Assembly: GCF_028595325.1 (NCBI RefSeq)
Contig: NZ_JAQQXR010000002.1
Span: forward strand, 248,001-312,000
Origin: Janthinobacterium fluminis
Lineage (GTDB): Bacteria; Pseudomonadota; Gammaproteobacteria; Burkholderiales; Burkholderiaceae_D
Direction of reading: 5' to 3'
DNA: 64,000 nt
Shown here one piece after another: positions 44,902 to 52,941 of the stretch. Each line of letters opens with the position of its first letter. Position 1 is the first letter of the stretch. Both the position numbers and the translations under genes were made by a program. The notes below the pieces were generated by a model. That model worked only from the letters and a program-made list of their open reading frames with translations. It was not told the DNA's origin and did not search any database.

Positions 44902-45279
44902 TTAGAACGGCAGCGCTTGCTTGCTGAGGGCGACGGCGACGATGTAGCCGAACGCGGTCAGCGCGCCGGCGAAGGCCAGCACGCGCACGGTTTTGGTCTT
45001 GCCGAGTTTCAGCGCGAACGCGCCCAGCACGATGTACAGCAGCACCGCGACGACCTTGGCCGTGAGCCACGATTGCGCCAGCGGATACTGGCTGCTCCAC
45101 ACGGCCAGGCCGATGGCGCTGGCCAGCAGCAGGGTGTCGATCAAATGCGGCGCAATCTTCACCCAGCGCCGCTGCAGCATGGCCGAATCGTCCAGCATCC
45201 AGCAGCCGCGCACCAGGAAGAAAACGCCGCTGAGCATGGCGCAAGTGATGTGGAAGTGTTTCAGGGCGAAATAGCTCAT
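44902..45279 (-). CDS. SirB2 family membrane protein
   Basis: A 125-residue inner-membrane protein with four hydrophobic segments. The opening YFALKHFHITCAMLSGVFFLVRGCWML and the later APHLIDTLLLASAIGLAV are typical of SirB2-type proteins (function unknown, often described as invasion regulators by homology). The start is the ATG at 45279, with AAGGAA upstream; the frame continues to 45342 without support. It converges on the FilA-related series and is not part of it. Confidence 0.78.
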   Translation of the reverse strand: MSYFALKHFHITCAMLSGVFFLVRGCWMLDDSAMLQRRWVKIAPHLIDTLLLASAIGLAVWSSQYPLAQSWLTAKVVAVLLYIVLGAFALKLGKTKTVRVLAFAGALTAFGYIVAVALSKQALPF

Positions 45280-45431
45280 CGTGCGGAATTCCTTAGTGGT
45301 ATGGATGGCCGCCATCATCGGCTTTCGCGGACCGTTGCGCAAGCTGAATTTTGCGCCGTGGCCCGGCCATCAAAACATGCAGAAAGTAAGGTGTTGGCTA
45401 TCCGTCCGCGCGGCGCTGGCGGCCGCCCGCA

Positions 45432-45824
45432 TCAGGCAAAGATTTGCCGCAGGCTGAATCCGATTTGCAGCAGGCAGCAAATAATGATGATGGCTATTAA
45501 ACCCAGATGGGTTTGTAAAGCCGGGCCGATTCTTTCTTTGGCTACCGCCTGCGGCGCCGGAATGGATTGAAATCGGATAGCCCGTCCGGTTAGCACCAGT
45601 AGCAGCATGGTAATCGGGAAGGATTGAATGTGTACATGCTGCGGAAAGAGTATCCAGGCAATGCCGAGGATGGCGGAGGCCAGCGCGGCGGCATCGCATA
45701 AAAGAACGGCGAAGCGTCTTTTTTGAAAACCTGCCAGCGGCGCGGCCAGCACGCCGTTTTCCCGCTTGGGCAAGCGGCCCAGGACCAACCATTTCGAACC
45801 GGACTTATCGACGACTATGTGCAT
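45432..45824 (-). CDS. small membrane protein of unknown function
   Basis: A 130-residue protein with about three hydrophobic segments (VLLCDAAALASAILGIAWILF near residue 40, ITMLLLVLTG near residue 72, LGLIAIIIICCLLQIGF near residue 107) and a charged N-terminus. I do not recognise it. It lies downstream of the bacteriocin-like gene on the same strand, separated by a 36-bp palindrome. Small membrane proteins in that place are often the immunity protein for the peptide, which is my working idea; it is untested. Confidence 0.55.
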   Translation of the reverse strand: MHIVVDKSGSKWLVLGRLPKRENGVLAAPLAGFQKRRFAVLLCDAAALASAILGIAWILFPQHVHIQSFPITMLLLVLTGRAIRFQSIPAPQAVAKERIGPALQTHLGLIAIIIICCLLQIGFSLRQIFA

Positions 45825-45874
45825 TGCAAAGGTCTTTTCTTCTATTCAGTGTGGTAATGCATTACCTGATTTTT

Positions 45875-45910
45875 CCTGCCTGATCGGCGGCCGGCCGCCG
45901 ACCAGGCAGG
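45875..45910. repeat. 36-bp palindrome
   Basis: Two 18-bp arms with a single mismatch and no loop, centred in GGCGGCC/GGCCGCC. It lies between the bacteriocin-like gene and the small membrane protein gene. There is no T-run on the correct side for either strand, so it is more likely an attenuating hairpin or an mRNA processing/stabilising site than a simple terminator. Confidence 0.7.
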
Positions 45911-45948
45911 CAGGAAGGCTGGATCAAGCCGCCTTCATCCCGCTCGCC

Positions 45949-46176
45949 TTATGGCGCCGAGCAATACGAATTGTAGGCATACAGCGCGCCGGCGCCGATC
46001 ATAATGCCGCCACCGAGCGCTTGTCCACCTGGGAACACGGAAATGCCGGCGCCGATGCCGCCGATGCCGCCCCAGAAACCAGCGGTGCTGGCGTATTGTC
46101 CCGGTGTCATGCTGTCCGAGCAGAAAGCGCGGCCGCCCGATACTTCTTGAATTTCATTAAATGATAAAGCTTGCAT
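45949..46176 (-). CDS. bacteriocin-like peptide with double-glycine leader
   Basis: A 75-residue peptide. The leader MQALSFNEIQEVSGG fits the class II bacteriocin rule exactly (Leu -12, Ser -11, Glu -8, Ile -7, Val -4, Gly -2, Gly -1). The mature part would be 60 residues, starting RAFCSDSMTPGQYAS, with many glycines in GxxxG spacing (GFWGGIGGIGAGISV) and a second cysteine near the end (NSYCSAP), which could pair with the first. These are marks of pore-forming two-peptide or circular-type bacteriocins. GGAG lies seven bases before the ATG. No dedicated ABC exporter is visible nearby; the closest C39 domain is at 40.1 kb. Confidence 0.7.
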   Translation of the reverse strand: MQALSFNEIQEVSGGRAFCSDSMTPGQYASTAGFWGGIGGIGAGISVFPGGQALGGGIMIGAGALYAYNSYCSAP

Positions 46177-46517
46177 TCATACTCCAATAATTAATACAAC
46201 ATGGAAAATGTCCATGCTTCACTTCCTCAAGAAAAACGATACCGGTAAATATCATTTCCCCTTTCAGAACCGTATCCATGCCATGCCTGGATTGCATGAC
46301 GTGAAATTAATCCGATGAATAGATATATCAGTTGAAACATTGCATTTTTAATATATCATCGTGGAAATATTGTGGTCAAGGAATTTTATTGAGCGATTCC
46401 AGGGGGCGATAGTCGTTATTTGTTTTATGGGGAAATGTAATGTTTATATTCGGAAAATGATTTGAATGTCGCGTCGCCGGTGATTATTTCACCGGCATGG
46501 CGGGCGGCCCTGGGCGC
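46177..46517. other. AT-rich upstream region of the bacteriocin-like gene
   Basis: A non-coding stretch of about 340 bases, AT-rich against its surroundings. It should hold the promoter of the bacteriocin-like gene, but I see no clear operator or RNA element. Confidence 0.4.
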
Positions 46518-46553
46518 AAAAAAATACCCGCCGACCGTTTCCGGAAGGCGGGT
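46518..46553 (-). terminator. rho-independent terminator of the LLM gene
   Basis: On the minus strand ACCCGCC (46553-46547) pairs with GGCGGGT (46532-46526) and is followed by ATTTTTTT (46525-46518). It lies just past the stop codon of the LLM oxidoreductase. Confidence 0.85.
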
Positions 46554-46584
46554 GCAAAGGGTCAAGCGGTGCGCGGCGCGTCGT

Positions 46585-47574
46585 TTAAGCGGGTTCGCGC
46601 TGGATCTGGGCCGTGATCTCGTAGGAGCGCAGGCGGTGGGCGTGCTCGAAGATTTGCGAGGTGATCATCAATTCGTCGGCGCCGGTGCGCTCGATGAACG
46701 CCCGCAGTTGCGCCGCGACGGTGGCGGGGGCGCCGATGGCCGAGCAGGACAGCACGCTGTCGAGCATGGCTTTTTCCTGCGCGCCGATCTGCTCCAGATA
46801 GCCGGGCACGGGCGGCGGCAGGCGCGCCGGCCGGCCGCTGCGCAGGTTGACGAAGCCCTGCTGCATCGAGCTGGCGCGCAGTTGGGCGTCGGCGTCGGTG
46901 TCGGCGGCGCAGACGTTGAAGCCCAGCATCACATACGGTTTGGCCAGATGCGCGGAGGGCCGGAAGTTGGCGCGGTAAAAGGCCACGGCCTGCATCATTT
47001 GCTGCGGCGCGAAGTGGGAGGCGAAGGCGTAGGGCAGGCCGAGGTGGGCCGCCAGTTGCGCGCCGAACAGGCTCGAACCGAGTATCCACACGGGCACCTT
47101 GCTGCCCTGGCCGGGCACGGCCAGCACGCGCTGCCTGGGCGCGTCCGACAAATAGTCCATCAGTTCCTGCACGTCCTGCGGAAAGGCATCGGGGTCGGAG
47201 TCGAGCGTGCGCCGCAGCGCCCGCGCCGTGTGCAGGTCGGAGCCGGGCGCGCGGCCCAGGCCGAGGTCGATGCGGCCGGGGTGGAGCGCTTCCAGCGTGC
47301 CGAACTGTTCGGCGATCACCAGCGGCGCGTGGTTCGGCAGCATGACCCCGCCGGCGCCCACGCGTATCGTCGTCGTGCCGGCGGCGACGTGGGCCATGAC
47401 GACGGCGGTGGCGGCGCTGGCGATGCCGGGCATGCCGTGGTGTTCGGCCAGCCAGTAACGCCGGTAACCCCAGCGTTCGCCGTGCCGGGCCAGGTCCAGC
47501 GCGTTGCGCAAGGCGGTGGCGGCGTCGCCCCCTTCGACGATGGGGGCGAGGTCGAGTATGGAAAATGGAATCAT
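46585..47574 (-). CDS. LLM class flavin-dependent oxidoreductase
   Basis: A 329-residue luciferase-like monooxygenase. The start [21 protein letters not shown], the segment [21 protein letters not shown] and [20 protein letters not shown] are typical of the group related to alkanal monooxygenase alpha-like proteins. It would use FMNH2 and oxygen on an unknown organic substrate. I start at the ATG at 47574; the reading frame extends to 47727 but that part is low-complexity and overlaps the promoter side of galT. It is divergent from the galactose cluster. Confidence 0.85.
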   Translation of the reverse strand: MIPFSILDLAPIVEGGDAATALRNALDLARHGERWGYRRYWLAEHHGMPGIASAATAVVMAHVAAGTTTIRVGAGGVMLPNHAPLVIAEQFGTLEALHPGRIDLGLGRAPGSDLHTARALRRTLDSDPDAFPQDVQELMDYLSDAPRQRVLAVPGQGSKVPVWILGSSLFGAQLAAHLGLPYAFASHFAPQQMMQAVAFYRANFRPSAHLAKPYVMLGFNVCAADTDADAQLRASSMQQGFVNLRSGRPARLPPPVPGYLEQIGAQEKAMLDSVLSCSAIGAPATVAAQLRAFIERTGADELMITSQIFEHAHRLRSYEITAQIQREPA

Positions 47575-47744
47575 GCCTGGGATATCGGGACGGCGTGGCG
47601 AAACGCAATGGCGAACTTTGCTATTCCCCTGCGGCGCGCAGGGCCATCGGCGGACGTCGAGCCTTGCCGCCGGCGGCGCGGCGAACTTTCCGCCGACGCC
47701 CAAGTCTGACTGGTGTACTGAGTTCACCGGACGGGCGGCGCCGC

Positions 47745-48836
47745 ATGCATTGCCAGGAATTATTCAAACCGGACGGGCGTCAGCTGACGCTGTACAGCCG
47801 CGCGCCGATCACGGCGCTGGCCGCCGCGCCCAGTCCGTTTGCCGAGCCGCTGGGCGCCAATCCGCATCTGCGCTGGCATCCGCTGCGCGGCGAGTGGGTC
47901 ACTTACGCGCCGTACCGGCAGGAGCGCACTTTTCTGCCGCCGCCGCAATACAATCCGCTGGCCGCCACGCTCGACCCGCTCTATCCGACCGAGCTGCCGC
48001 GTGGCGACTACGACGTGGCCGTCTTCGACAATCGTTTCCCGGCGCTGGCGCTGGAGGCGCGCGCGCCGCCGCCGCTGATCGTGCCGACGGCCGCCGCGCG
48101 CGGCCACTGCGAGGTGGTGGTGTTCACGCAGGACGCGCGGGCCTCGCTGGGCGCGCTCGGCCTGGAGCACATCGAGTTGCTGCTGCAGGTGTGGGCGGCG
48201 CGCACGGCGCGGCTGGCGGCGCGCGCGCCCGTCGCCTATGTGCTGCCGTTTGAAAACCGCGGCGCCGAGGTGGGCGTCACGCTGCACCACCCGCACGGAC
48301 AAATCTACGCCTATCCTTTCGTGCCGCCGGTGCCGCGGCGCATGCTGGAACAGGAGCGCGCCTTCTACGAGGAAAACGGCACGGCGCTGCTGGTCGACCT
48401 GGCCCAGCGCGAGGTGGCCAGCGGCGCGCGCCTGCTGTACCGGGGCCAGCACGCCGTGGCCTTCGTGCCCGTCTGCGCGCGCTATCCCTACGAGGTGTGG
48501 GTGACGCCGCTGGCCCAGGTCGGCCAGTTCGCCGCGCTGACGCCGCCGCAGCGGGCCGATCTGGCGCGCGCGCTGAAGACGGTGCTGCTGAAATACGAGG
48601 GGCTGTGGCAGCGCCCGTTCCCCTATTTGATGGCGTGGTATCAGGCGCCCACCGACGGCCAGCCGCATCCGGAGACGCAGTTGCACGCGCAGTTCTTGCC
48701 GCCTTACCGCACGCGCGAGCGCCTCAAATATCTGGCGGGAACGGAACTGGCGGCCGGCCTGTTCGCGATGGACGCGCTGCCCGAGGACAAGGCGCGCGAG
48801 TTGCAGCAGGTGGCCGTCAGCCTGGAGCCGCCATGA
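47745..48836 (+). CDS. galT: galactose-1-phosphate uridylyltransferase
   Basis: A 363-residue Leloir-pathway enzyme that exchanges galactose-1-phosphate with UDP-glucose. The active-site motif [15 protein letters not shown] (near residue 185) carries the nucleophilic histidine, and [23 protein letters not shown] lies near the N-terminus. Length fits the family. The start is the ATG at 47745. The stop overlaps the next gene's start as ATGA, showing an operon galT - M24-like - galK. Confidence 0.92.
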   Translation: MHCQELFKPDGRQLTLYSRAPITALAAAPSPFAEPLGANPHLRWHPLRGEWVTYAPYRQERTFLPPPQYNPLAATLDPLYPTELPRGDYDVAVFDNRFPALALEARAPPPLIVPTAAARGHCEVVVFTQDARASLGALGLEHIELLLQVWAARTARLAARAPVAYVLPFENRGAEVGVTLHHPHGQIYAYPFVPPVPRRMLEQERAFYEENGTALLVDLAQREVASGARLLYRGQHAVAFVPVCARYPYEVWVTPLAQVGQFAALTPPQRADLARALKTVLLKYEGLWQRPFPYLMAWYQAPTDGQPHPETQLHAQFLPPYRTRERLKYLAGTELAAGLFAMDALPEDKARELQQVAVSLEPP

Positions 48837-49921
48837 CGGCGCCGGGCGAGCACGAGACGCGCGCCAAGCTGGCGCAGATGCGCCGCTGGCTGGAGCAGTC
48901 CGGCGCCGGCGCGCTGCGCTTGCGCGGCGTCGACTGGTTCGCCTGGGCCACGGCGGGCGGCTCGAACGCGGTGCTGCTGGCGGCCGAGGCCGGGGTTGCC
49001 GAGGTGCTGGTGACGGCCGCCGCCGCCTACCTGCTGACGGACCCGATCGAAGCGGCCCGGCTGCAGCACGAGGAGGTGCTGGCGCCGTGGACCTGGCAGG
49101 TGTCGCCGTGGGCGCAGCGCGAGTTGCGCGAGCATTTCGTGCAGCACGCGGCGGCCGGCGCGGTTGTGCTGAGCGACCGCCCGGGGCCGCGCGAGCACGC
49201 TTTGCCGGCCTGCGCGCGCGAGGCCCGCCTGGTGCTGGGGCCGCAGGAGCGCGAACGCTACCGGCGGCTGGGCCGGCTGGCGGCCGGCGCCGCCGGCGAG
49301 GCGCTGCGGGCGGCGCGGCCGCGCTGGAGCGAGCACGAGCTGGCCGGCGCGGCCGCCCATGCGCTGTGCGCGCGCGGCCTGCAGCCGGCGCTGGTGCTGG
49401 CGGCCGGCGAGGAGCGCCTGGCGCGCTACCGCCACCCGCTGCCGACGGCGCGGCCGCTGGGCCGGCGCGCGATGCTGGTGCTGTGCGCGCGCCGCCACGG
49501 CCTGTACGCGAACCTGACCCGCTTCGTCTGCTTCGGCGTCGGCGCCGACCCGCGCCAGGAGCAGTTGATGGCGCTGGAGGCGGTGGCGCTGGACGCCTGC
49601 GAGGCGGGCCAGCCGCTGTGCACGGTCTACCGCGCGCTCGACGGCGCCTACGCCTATGCCGGCTGGCCGGACGCGATCCTGCAGCACCACCAGGGCGGCA
49701 TCACCGGCTATCTGGCGCGCGAGGTGCTGGCCACGGCGCACACGGAGATCACCCTGCGCGAGGGCATGGCGCTGGCCTTCAACCCCAGCCTGGACGGCAT
49801 CAAGATCGAGGACACGTTTTTGCTGGAGGACGAGGCGCTGTGCAACCTGACCTTCGACCCGGACTGGCCGTGGGCCGAGGTGCAGGGGCGCCGCCGCCCG
49901 CTTTGCCTGGAGAGAGCATGA
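48833..49921 (+). CDS. M24 (Xaa-Pro aminopeptidase)-like protein, metal site lost
   Basis: A 362-residue protein with the two-domain creatinase/aminopeptidase P layout. The catalytic half starts near residue 135 (RERYRRLGRLAAGAAGEALR). In true peptidases five residues hold two metals; here the region LVLCARRHGLYANLTRFVCFG has Cys and Asn where two Asp are expected, HHQGGITGYLAREVL lacks the usual GHG histidine, and LAFNPSLDGIKIEDTFLL has Asn for the first Glu and keeps only the last. So I read it as a non-peptidase relative. It overlaps both galT and galK by four bases, meaning its dosage is tied to galactose use. Its job is unknown. Confidence 0.75.
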   Translation: MTAPGEHETRAKLAQMRRWLEQSGAGALRLRGVDWFAWATAGGSNAVLLAAEAGVAEVLVTAAAAYLLTDPIEAARLQHEEVLAPWTWQVSPWAQRELREHFVQHAAAGAVVLSDRPGPREHALPACAREARLVLGPQERERYRRLGRLAAGAAGEALRAARPRWSEHELAGAAAHALCARGLQPALVLAAGEERLARYRHPLPTARPLGRRAMLVLCARRHGLYANLTRFVCFGVGADPRQEQLMALEAVALDACEAGQPLCTVYRALDGAYAYAGWPDAILQHHQGGITGYLAREVLATAHTEITLREGMALAFNPSLDGIKIEDTFLLEDEALCNLTFDPDWPWAEVQGRRRPLCLERA

Positions 49922-50997
49922 TCAGCCTGCACGACTACTTTGGCGGCGCGCCGGCCGTGCGCGCGTCGGCGCCGGGCCGCGTCAACCTGCTCGGCGAGCA
50001 CACCGACTACAACGAGGGCTTCATGCTGCCGACGGCGACGGCGCAGCGCACCGAGGTGGCGCTGGCGCCGGCCGCGGACGAGCATCACCAGTGGTATTCG
50101 GCGACGCTGGACCGGCATGTGCGCTTCGCGCGGGACGGCCACGCGCCGCCCGGTTTCGGCCGCTACATAGAGGGTTGCATCCGCATGCTGGAGGCGCGCG
50201 CCGTCGTCGTGCCGCCGCTGCGCCTCTACGTGCGCTCCGACGTGCCGGTCGGCGCCGGCCTGTCGAGCAGCGCGGCGCTGGAGCTGGCCACCCTGCGCGC
50301 GCTGCGCAGCCTGCTCGGGCTGGCGCTCGACGACGTCGTGCTGGCGCTGATCGGGCAGGAGGCCGAGGTGCGTTACGCGCAGGTCAATTGCGGCGTGATG
50401 GACCAGATGGCGGCCAGCCTGGCCGACAGCGAGCACATGCTGTTTCTCGACGCCCGCAGCCTGCAGTTCGCGCTGCTGCCGCTGCCGGCGGACGCGGAGT
50501 TGCTCGTCGTCGATTCCGGCGTCGCCCGCAGCCTGGCCGCCAGCAAGTACAACGAGCGCCGCCGCGAGTGCGAGGCGGCGGCGCGCCTGCTGGGCGTGGC
50601 GGCGCTGCGCGACGTCGCCGAGGTGGATCTGGTCGAGCGCCTGCCGCAGCCGTTGCGCCGGCGCGCGCGCCACGTGGTCAGCGAAAACCGCCGCGTGCTG
50701 CAGGCTTGCGCGCAGCCGGGCGCGGCCGAGTTCGGCCGCCTGATGCGCCAGTCGCACGCCAGCCTGCGCGACGATTACGAGGTGTCGATCGGCGAGCTGG
50801 ACACGCTCGCCGAGTTGCTGTGCGCCCAGCCCGAGGTGTACGGCGCGCGCCTGACGGGGGCCGGCTTCGGCGGCGCCTGCGTGGCCCTGTGCCGGCGCGG
50901 CCAGGGCGCGGCGGCCGGGCGCGCCGTGCTGGCGCGCTACAACGCCGGCGCCCGCCAGGGGCGCGTGTTGCTGCCGCTGCCCGCGCAGCAAGCTTGA
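49918..50997 (+). CDS. galK: galactokinase
   Basis: A 359-residue GHMP kinase that phosphorylates galactose at C1. The three GHMP motifs are clear: GRVNLLGEHTDYNEGF (near residue 21) with the galactokinase signature, PVGAGLSSSAALE (near residue 108) for ATP, and GAGFGGACVALC (near residue 317). It starts within the stop codon of the M24-like gene (ATGA). With galT it covers two of the three Leloir steps; the epimerase is only seen as a remnant at about 56.8 kb. Confidence 0.93.
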   Translation: MISLHDYFGGAPAVRASAPGRVNLLGEHTDYNEGFMLPTATAQRTEVALAPAADEHHQWYSATLDRHVRFARDGHAPPGFGRYIEGCIRMLEARAVVVPPLRLYVRSDVPVGAGLSSSAALELATLRALRSLLGLALDDVVLALIGQEAEVRYAQVNCGVMDQMAASLADSEHMLFLDARSLQFALLPLPADAELLVVDSGVARSLAASKYNERRRECEAAARLLGVAALRDVAEVDLVERLPQPLRRRARHVVSENRRVLQACAQPGAAEFGRLMRQSHASLRDDYEVSIGELDTLAELLCAQPEVYGARLTGAGFGGACVALCRRGQGAAAGRAVLARYNAGARQGRVLLPLPAQQA

Positions 50998-51106
50998 TCC
51001 AGTTAAAGCTGCGGCCGGGAACCGGGAGGGCGGCGGAACCACGGCCGCCGGAGCGGCTCCAACAGGAAACCCCCATGCGGGCGCAGCCACACACAACGAG
51101 GAGACA

Positions 51107-52870
51107 ATGTCCGAGTTCGCCTATCCCCGGCCGCAACTGGTGCGCGAGCACTGGCAGTCGCTCAACGGCGCGTGGCGCTTCGCTTTCGACGACGCGCGGC
51201 GCTACCGCCTGCCGGCCGACCCGATTGCCTGGACGCACGACATCATCGTGCCGTTTCCGCCCGAGTCGGCGGCCAGCGGGGTGGGCGAGCGGGGCTTCCA
51301 CAGCGTCTGCTGGTATCAGCGCGAATTCGACATCGCGCCGGGGCCGCAGCGCGTGCTGCTGCATTTCGGCGCCGTCGACTACCGCGCCAAGGTCTGGGTC
51401 AACGGCCACGTCGTCGCCGAGCACGAGGGCGGCCACACGCCCTTCGTGGCCGACATCGGCGACGTGCTCAACGGCGACGGCCGCCACACGCTCACCGTCT
51501 ACGTCGAGGACGATCCGCACGACCTGGCCAAGCCGCGCGGCAAGCAGGACTGGCAGCTGGAGCCGCATTCGATCTGGTATCCGCGCACCACCGGCATCTG
51601 GCAAACCGTGTGGCTGGAGCGGGTCGCGCGGACCTATATCCAGAAGCTGCGCTGGACGCCGATTTTCGAGGGCTATGAAATCGGCTGCGAAATCGTCGCC
51701 GGCGGCGACGTCGAGCCGGACCTGATCGTCGAGGTGCGCATCTGGCACGGCGCCAGCCTGCTGGCCGACGACCAGTACACGCTGCTGGGCAACGAGGCGA
51801 ACCGCAAGATCGCGCTGTCCGACCCGGGCATCGACGATTCCCGCAACGAGTTGCTGTGGAGCCCGGAGCGGCCGACGCTGCTCGACGCCGAAGTCCGCCT
51901 GCGCCTGGGCGGGCAGGTGCTCGACACGGTGCGCTCGTACACGGCGCTGCGCTCGGTGGCGATCAACCGCGACCGCTTCATGCTCAACGGCCGGCCCTAT
52001 CCGCTGCGGCTGGTGCTGGACCAGGGTTACTGGCCCGACACCTTGCTGGCGGCGCCGTCGGACGCGGCGCTGCGCCGCGACGTCGAGCTGGCCAAGGCGC
52101 TCGGCTTCAACGGCGTGCGCAAGCACCAGAAAATCGAGAACCCGCGCTATCTGTACTGGGCCGACCGGCTCGGCCTGCTGGTGTGGGAGGAGATGCCGTC
52201 GGCCTACCGCTTTTCGACGCGCGCCATCACGCGCATGGTGCGCGAATGGACCGAGGTGATCGAGCGCGACTACAGCCACCCCTGCGTGCTGGTGTGGGTG
52301 CCGTTCAACGAGTCGTGGGGCGTGCCGAACCTGACGGCGATCCAGGCCCACCGCAACGCCGTCGAGGCCCTGTACCACCTGACGCGCACGCTGGACGCGA
52401 CGCGGCCCGTGATCGGCAACGACGGCTGGGAAGCCTCGGCCACGGACATCCTCGGCATCCACGACTACGACTGCGACCCGGAGCGGCTGCAAGCCCGTTA
52501 CGCCATCTCGGACAGCTCGCGCACGATCCTGTTCGACCAGCGCCGCCCGGGCGGGCGCATCCTCACGCTGGACGGTTTTCCGCACCGCGGCCAGCCCATC
52601 GTGCTCACCGAGTTCGGCGGCATCGCCTTCAGCAAGGCGGCCGGCGCCGCCACCTGGGGCTATTCGCGGGTGGGCAGCGAGGCCGGCTTCCTCGACCTGT
52701 ACCGGCGCCTGCTGGCGGTGGTCAACACGGCGCAGTTGTTCAGCGGCTTTTGCTACACCCAGTTCGCCGACACCTTTCAGGAGGCCAACGGTTTGCTGTA
52801 TGCGGACCGCACGCCGAAGGTCGAACTGGATTTGCTGTGCGCGGCCACGCGCAACGAGAAAATCGATTGA
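51107..52870 (+). CDS. glycoside hydrolase family 2 protein (beta-galactosidase/glucuronidase type)
   Basis: A 587-residue protein with the three-part GH2 layout: sugar-binding jelly roll (residues 15-180, with SLNGAWRFAFDD and WYQREFDI), an immunoglobulin-like middle, and a TIM barrel from about residue 285. The acid/base Glu lies in WVPFNESWGVPNLTA (near residue 401) and the nucleophile Glu in IVLTEFGGIAFS (near residue 503). No signal peptide is present, so it works in the cytoplasm on imported sugars. Placed after galK, a beta-galactosidase role is the natural reading. Confidence 0.85.
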   Translation: MSEFAYPRPQLVREHWQSLNGAWRFAFDDARRYRLPADPIAWTHDIIVPFPPESAASGVGERGFHSVCWYQREFDIAPGPQRVLLHFGAVDYRAKVWVNGHVVAEHEGGHTPFVADIGDVLNGDGRHTLTVYVEDDPHDLAKPRGKQDWQLEPHSIWYPRTTGIWQTVWLERVARTYIQKLRWTPIFEGYEIGCEIVAGGDVEPDLIVEVRIWHGASLLADDQYTLLGNEANRKIALSDPGIDDSRNELLWSPERPTLLDAEVRLRLGGQVLDTVRSYTALRSVAINRDRFMLNGRPYPLRLVLDQGYWPDTLLAAPSDAALRRDVELAKALGFNGVRKHQKIENPRYLYWADRLGLLVWEEMPSAYRFSTRAITRMVREWTEVIERDYSHPCVLVWVPFNESWGVPNLTAIQAHRNAVEALYHLTRTLDATRPVIGNDGWEASATDILGIHDYDCDPERLQARYAISDSSRTILFDQRRPGGRILTLDGFPHRGQPIVLTEFGGIAFSKAAGAATWGYSRVGSEAGFLDLYRRLLAVVNTAQLFSGFCYTQFADTFQEANGLLYADRTPKVELDLLCAATRNEKID

Positions 52871-52908
52871 GGCGGGCGGCGGGCCGCCGGCCTTTCATTG
52901 GAGGTGAC

Positions 52909-52941
52909 ATGGATGCTGCGTTGCACTGGGGGGCGGCATGA
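52909..52941 (+). CDS. 10-codon leader ORF coupled to the large glycosidase frame
   Basis: MDAALHWGAA is encoded directly after a strong GGAGGTG site (about 52900-52906), and its stop overlaps the ATG of the long frame at 52938 (ATGA). The large gene has no other good ribosome binding site, so it is probably translated by coupling from this mini-ORF. Confidence 0.4.
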   Translation: MDAALHWGAA

